NCBI RefSeq assembly: GCF_014202225.1
Contig: NZ_JACHGE010000004.1
Location: forward strand, 62,001 to 126,000
Direction of reading: 5' to 3'
DNA length: 64,000 nucleotides
Origin: Algibacter amylolyticus
Lineage (GTDB): Bacteria; Bacteroidota; Bacteroidia; Flavobacteriales; Flavobacteriaceae
The notes beneath the pieces are model-generated. The model did not search any database. It was not told the origin of the DNA and saw only the letters and a program-made list of their open reading frames with translations. Both the position numbers and the translations under genes were made by a program. This document shows, piece after piece, positions 62,895 to 64,000 of this stretch. Numbering within the stretch: position 1 is the stretch's first letter; each line of letters starts with the position of its first letter.

Positions 62895-64000
62895 TTAAAC
62901 GCTATTCTTTTTTAATGCTTTATACCACCTGTCTGGCAATTCATTGTTACAGGCGTCAAGATAATCTTGGTGCATGCATGGTAATAACGTATGTCTTTTT
63001 AATTTATTATTAACATTTGATAAAAAAGGAATTTCAATCCACCATCTACCGGTTTTATTACTCTTGTAAAAAATCAATTCCTCTGATTCGACTAAAGTAA
63101 TGTATTTTTGATAATTACTATCCTCTGAAAAATCATCATCATTAACACGATAGTTTACCCCTTCAACAAAATACCATAACATTTGAGCTACCAACATTGA
63201 GGTAAGCTCATCGTCCTTGGACGGCCTATATTCATAAATACCAAACGAAGATACTTTATTACTTATGCCCGCATATCGCGCTATAGCACATATTTCTTTA
63301 CCATCTAAACCGTTTGGCGAATATTTTTGTTTTGCACTTACTTCCGATCCTTTTACCGAAGATAAGTCTATACTAACAATATTTGCATCTCTTAAAGCCG
63401 GCTCAACAACAGTAATATCGTTAGAAACGGTTCCGAGCCTATAAGACTCAAAATATAAGTTTTCCATCAAATCTATTTCTTCTTGCGAATTAAAATAGGT
63501 TTGATAACCAATGGTTGCATAGTTAAACAGGTTATAAGGCTGGTCCAATATTATTTTACCAACAAAGCTATTGTTTTTTATTGGTTTAGTGGAATCTCCT
63601 AAGTTAAATTGCGAATCTACATTTGCAATATTAACCATAGGGATTAAATTATCGTAAGCTCTATAATTAGCATAAGTTAAATCTTGCGATCCACCAAGTA
63701 TAATAGGAATCACTCCTTTTTTAACTAAAATAGTTATCGCTTCTCTTACAGCAAAATAAGTATCTTCTACACTTTCGCCTTTGTCAATATCGCCTAAATC
63801 TGCTATTGAAGTATTCCAACTACCCGGAAATAAGCTATAAAATGATCTTCTTATTTCGTTAAGATTAATTTCTTCGCCTATATAATTAATATCATTCCGA
63901 TTTTCTAAAACCCCTAAGATGGCTATTTTAACACCATCAAGATCTGGAATTCCATTTTGAACCGAATGAATTTTAATTTTACGACCAAGAGCTTGCGCAG
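62895..64000 (-). CDS. Arginase-fold protein lacking the canonical metal ligands (partial, continues beyond window end)
   Basis: The open frame runs from the stop at 62895 without interruption to 64000, at least 368 residues; the start is outside. It resembles the arginase/agmatinase/formimidoylglutamase fold, but the metal-site motifs look altered: GGSQDLTYANY where GGDHS is expected, IANVDSQFN for the DAHxD region, and SIDLSSVKG for SxDxDxxD. Genes of this kind often lie beside gldK in flavobacteria and are commonly labelled formimidoylglutamase. I infer that the enzyme activity is lost or uses another mechanism. It lies upstream of gldK on the same strand, with a gap of about 160 bp. Confidence 0.8.
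   Translation of the reverse strand, partial: AQALGRKIKIHSVQNGIPDLDGVKIAILGVLENRNDINYIGEEINLNEIRRSFYSLFPGSWNTSIADLGDIDKGESVEDTYFAVREAITILVKKGVIPIILGGSQDLTYANYRAYDNLIPMVNIANVDSQFNLGDSTKPIKNNSFVGKIILDQPYNLFNYATIGYQTYFNSQEEIDLMENLYFESYRLGTVSNDITVVEPALRDANIVSIDLSSVKGSEVSAKQKYSPNGLDGKEICAIARYAGISNKVSSFGIYEYRPSKDDELTSMLVAQMLWYFVEGVNYRVNDDDFSEDSNYQKYITLVESEELIFYKSNKTGRWWIEIPFLSNVNNKLKRHTLLPCMHQDYLDACNNELPDRWYKALKKNSV

Overview
The window comes from a member of the Bacteroidota, almost certainly a (probably marine) Flavobacteriaceae species. The evidence is the gldK-gldL-gldM-gldN gliding/type IX secretion operon, a SusC/SusD pair, AT-rich DNA without Shine-Dalgarno sites, and promoters of the Bacteroidota type (TTG, 19 bp, TATATTTG; seen three times).

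Layout. 1-4.5 kb: uronate catabolism (KDG kinase, a phosphofructokinase with PPi-type residues, KDPG aldolase), divergent from a LacI-type regulator; two perfect 20-bp palindromic operators lie between them. 4.5-11.6 kb: an FUSC-type membrane protein and a SusC/SusD glycan importer, with three tandem 13-bp palindromic repeats at the susC promoter. 11.9-29.5 kb: a stress cluster with a flavin-fold protein, P1B-4 metal ATPase, MscS channel, CbpA/CbpM chaperone pair, ABC efflux set, thioredoxin, TerB-like protein, PAS histidine kinase, a response regulator fused to a Crp/Fnr module, two universal stress proteins, an ATP-cone/nuclease fusion and a beta-CASP nuclease. Six promoters in this block share one architecture: TGAT-N4-ATCA, exactly 23 bp, then a -7 element. 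This is the strongest unexpected signal in the window. It suggests a FixLJ/FixK-like circuit in which sensor kinase and REC-Crp regulator control the cluster.

29.6-47.3 kb: a 17.6-kb genomic island in the 3' half of the initiator tRNA gene, bounded by an 84-bp perfect direct repeat. It carries a type I restriction-modification locus (hsdR, rhuM-fic, a four-helix-bundle gene, hsdM, hsdS and a coupled unknown gene), a membrane KAP NTPase / AbiV / DUF6979 / PD-(D/E)XK nuclease set, an HNH nuclease, a GYF-domain membrane protein, and remnants of McrC and of a second hsdS. No integrase is visible.

47.3-64 kb: core chromosome with the tRNA-fMet, a small CPXCG protein, an LRR protein, an RND efflux operon, an ABC-F ATPase, a DUF983 protein, an FAD oxidoreductase, the gld operon and an arginase-fold protein that seems to lack the metal ligands and runs off the window end.
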